Assembly: GCF_014204865.1 (NCBI RefSeq)
Contig: NZ_JACHMG010000001.1
Location: forward strand, 5,420,501-5,484,500
DNA from: Amycolatopsis jiangsuensis
GTDB taxonomy: Bacteria > Actinomycetota > Actinomycetes > Mycobacteriales > Pseudonocardiaceae
DNA length: 64,000 bases
Reading direction: 5' to 3'
Below, piece after piece: positions 62,928 to 64,000 of this stretch. The notes beneath the pieces are model-generated. The model saw only the letters and a list, made by a program, of their open reading frames with translations, was not told the DNA's origin and did not search any database. The position numbers were made by a program, and so were the translations under genes. The first letter of the stretch is position 1, and every line of letters starts with the position of its first letter.

Positions 62928-63956
62928 TCAGCCGCGCGCCTCGATGCGCGCGGTTCCCTCCTGCTCCGGGTCGACGTGCAGCTGCCAGCTTTCCGGCAGC
63001 TGCACGTTGACGCCGTCGGTCCGGACGGTGGTGTCTTCCAGCTGCACCCGAGTCGGCATCCGGGCGAATCGGAGGTCGGCCTCGCCTCGGAAGGACGCCT
63101 GGCAGAGGTCGAGTTCGCCTTCGAACACCGCGTCGGTGAACCACACGCCTGCACCGAACTTGGTGGAGTGGAAAACGGCCTGATCGGCGAAGGTGGCTAG
63201 CTTGAAGCTTGCCTGCCCGTTGAAGGACATGCCGAAGAAGACCGCACTGCTCTGGAACCGGGTCCCGCGGCAGGTGAAGTAGCAGTCGTCCGTGGTCAGA
63301 GCTTGGCTGAAGGCAGCAACCTCGGCGATGACGCAGTCGCCGATGACCACGGCCTCGTGCAGGCGCGCGTTGTCGAGCCGGAGATTGCCGACTCGGCGCT
63401 TGTTCAGGAAGAAGGACTCCAGGAACGCATCCCGGAGATCCAGCCGGTAGGACGCGGAGGCCGCTTCGGAAGCGTCGGGAAGCAGGTCTCCGATCAGCCG
63501 TTGCGCGGTGAGCCGCACCTGGCGTTCCCGCTTGTGGTCCGGATCCTCGCCCTCGGGATCGAATGGGCGGCGCAGGTAGGCGCACAGCACGTCGAGCACC
63601 GTCTGCGTGTACCCCGGACGGCTGCGGGCGAGCCCGGCCAGCGCGTGCATCGCGCCGACGCGCACCTGGTCGGCCTCGTGCCCGAGCAGCTCCACAGCCC
63701 TGGCGAACCGTTCGTCGGAAATCCGTTCGCGGTCCAGTTCGTGGCGCTGTTGCTCGACTTCCTGCCGGGCTTCCTCGACCTTGCGGCGGCGGTCGTTGAG
63801 CCACAACGCGTACAGCGCGACCACCGCGCCGGCGGCCAGGCCGCCGGTCTTGAGTGCGTCGGCGCGGCTGGTCGCGGGGTCGGTCAGCAACCAGCCGCCG
63901 ACCCCGCACAACAGCACGACGGACGCGGCGAACGTCCAGACCAGCGGGGACCGCAC
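62928..63956 (-). CDS. Membrane-anchored pentapeptide-repeat protein
   Basis: A 342-residue protein. Two N-terminal hydrophobic helices (LVWTFAASVVLLCGVGGWLL and LAAGAVVALYALWL) are followed by a charged coiled coil (EEARQEVEQQRHELDRERI), a HEAT-like stretch (VRVGAMHALAGLAR) and a pentapeptide-repeat domain of about 165-315 (LDLRDAFLESFFL, LRLDNARLHEA, ASFKLATFADQAVFHS, LDLCQASFRGEADLRFA). The fold is a quadrilateral beta helix; role unknown. GTG 63956, immediately after another minus-strand gene. Confidence 0.85.
   Translation of the reverse strand: MRSPLVWTFAASVVLLCGVGGWLLTDPATSRADALKTGGLAAGAVVALYALWLNDRRRKVEEARQEVEQQRHELDRERISDERFARAVELLGHEADQVRVGAMHALAGLARSRPGYTQTVLDVLCAYLRRPFDPEGEDPDHKRERQVRLTAQRLIGDLLPDASEAASASYRLDLRDAFLESFFLNKRRVGNLRLDNARLHEAVVIGDCVIAEVAAFSQALTTDDCYFTCRGTRFQSSAVFFGMSFNGQASFKLATFADQAVFHSTKFGAGVWFTDAVFEGELDLCQASFRGEADLRFARMPTRVQLEDTTVRTDGVNVQLPESWQLHVDPEQEGTARIEARG
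62932..62953. terminator. Hairpin between purL and pentapeptide gene
   Basis: CCGCGCGC (62932-62939) pairs perfectly with 62946-62953 around CTCGAT. It lies inside the 3' end of the convergent gene and can serve purL. Confidence 0.6.
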
Positions 63957-63959
63957 CGG

Positions 63960-64000
63960 TCAGAAGGCCAGTACCAGGAAGAACCCGACGCACCAGTTGC
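63960..64000 (-). CDS. C-terminal end of a membrane protein, cut by window edge
   Basis: The last 12 codons on the minus strand read NWCVGFFLVLAF, then TGA, 3 nt before the pentapeptide-repeat start. The hydrophobic stretch and tight spacing suggest an upstream membrane-protein gene in the same operon. Too little is visible to name it. Confidence 0.35.
   Translation of the reverse strand, partial: NWCVGFFLVLAF

Overview
The window is very GC-rich, compact DNA with many GTG starts. Gene content and order (purA, purD, purB, purC, purS, purQ and purL scattered over 50 kb; DUF3558 lipoproteins; EspG/PPE-like type VII secretion genes; XRE-DUF5753 regulators; several GTG starts directly behind a -10-like hexamer) point to a filamentous actinomycete of the Pseudonocardiaceae, most like Amycolatopsis. 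That assignment is inferred from gene families and was not tested by a database search. I saw no rRNA, tRNA, CRISPR or insertion sequence.

Layout. 1-2.9 kb: a truncated VapBC-like pair, DUF3151, an XRE-DUF5753 regulator and a TetR regulator. 3-10.9 kb: a degenerate repeat tract, a membrane diguanylate cyclase, an MFS exporter, an FAD/NAD(P)-binding protein, a secreted GH18-type hydrolase and a secreted HNH nuclease. 11-17.4 kb: purA, OsmC, a Na+/H+ antiporter, an amino-acid permease and a secreted glycerophosphodiesterase. 17.6-25 kb: purD, then a type VII-secretion-associated locus (PE-like protein, DUF3558 lipoprotein, PPE-like protein, EspG, EspC-like protein, and a WXG100-lytic transglycosylase whose catalytic domain is interrupted by a LAGLIDADG intein). 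25-31.4 kb: an NPP1/NLP protein, an aminotransferase, a HAD hydrolase, threonine aldolase, a SigE-type sigma factor with its partner, and a TetR regulator. 31.4-35.8 kb: a divergent sugar-acid catabolic cluster (GntR, lactonase, KDPG/KDPGal-type aldolase, then SDR and galactonate dehydratase). 35.8-46 kb: a methyltransferase, purB, an amino-acid ABC importer with two tandem binding proteins, a MOSC protein, SAM hydrolase, purC, XRE regulator and patatin. 46-49.4 kb: two repeat tracts, FMN reductase, a deacetylase-like protein and a three-gene ECF sigma cluster. 49.4-64 kb: MBL hydrolase, ALDH, lactate monooxygenase, SDR, GMC oxidoreductase, purS-purQ, PPOX protein, a heterodimeric ABC exporter, purL and a pentapeptide-repeat protein.

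The seven purine genes cover PRA to GAR (purD), FGAR to FGAM (purSQL), CAIR to SAICAR (purC), SAICAR to AICAR (purB) and IMP to adenylosuccinate (purA). purB, purC, purD and purL each carry a TANNNT hexamer 6-7 nt before the start codon, which suggests leaderless transcripts.

The most unusual items are (1) the intein splitting the active-site region of a type VII-linked cell-wall hydrolase; (2) an ABC exporter pair in which one subunit lacks Walker A and the other lacks the LSGGQ signature, leaving exactly one complete composite ATP site; (3) a sugar-acid operon without an evident kinase; (4) a strong hairpin just behind the predicted promoter of the amino-acid importer operon; and (5) an SDR protein lacking the catalytic lysine.
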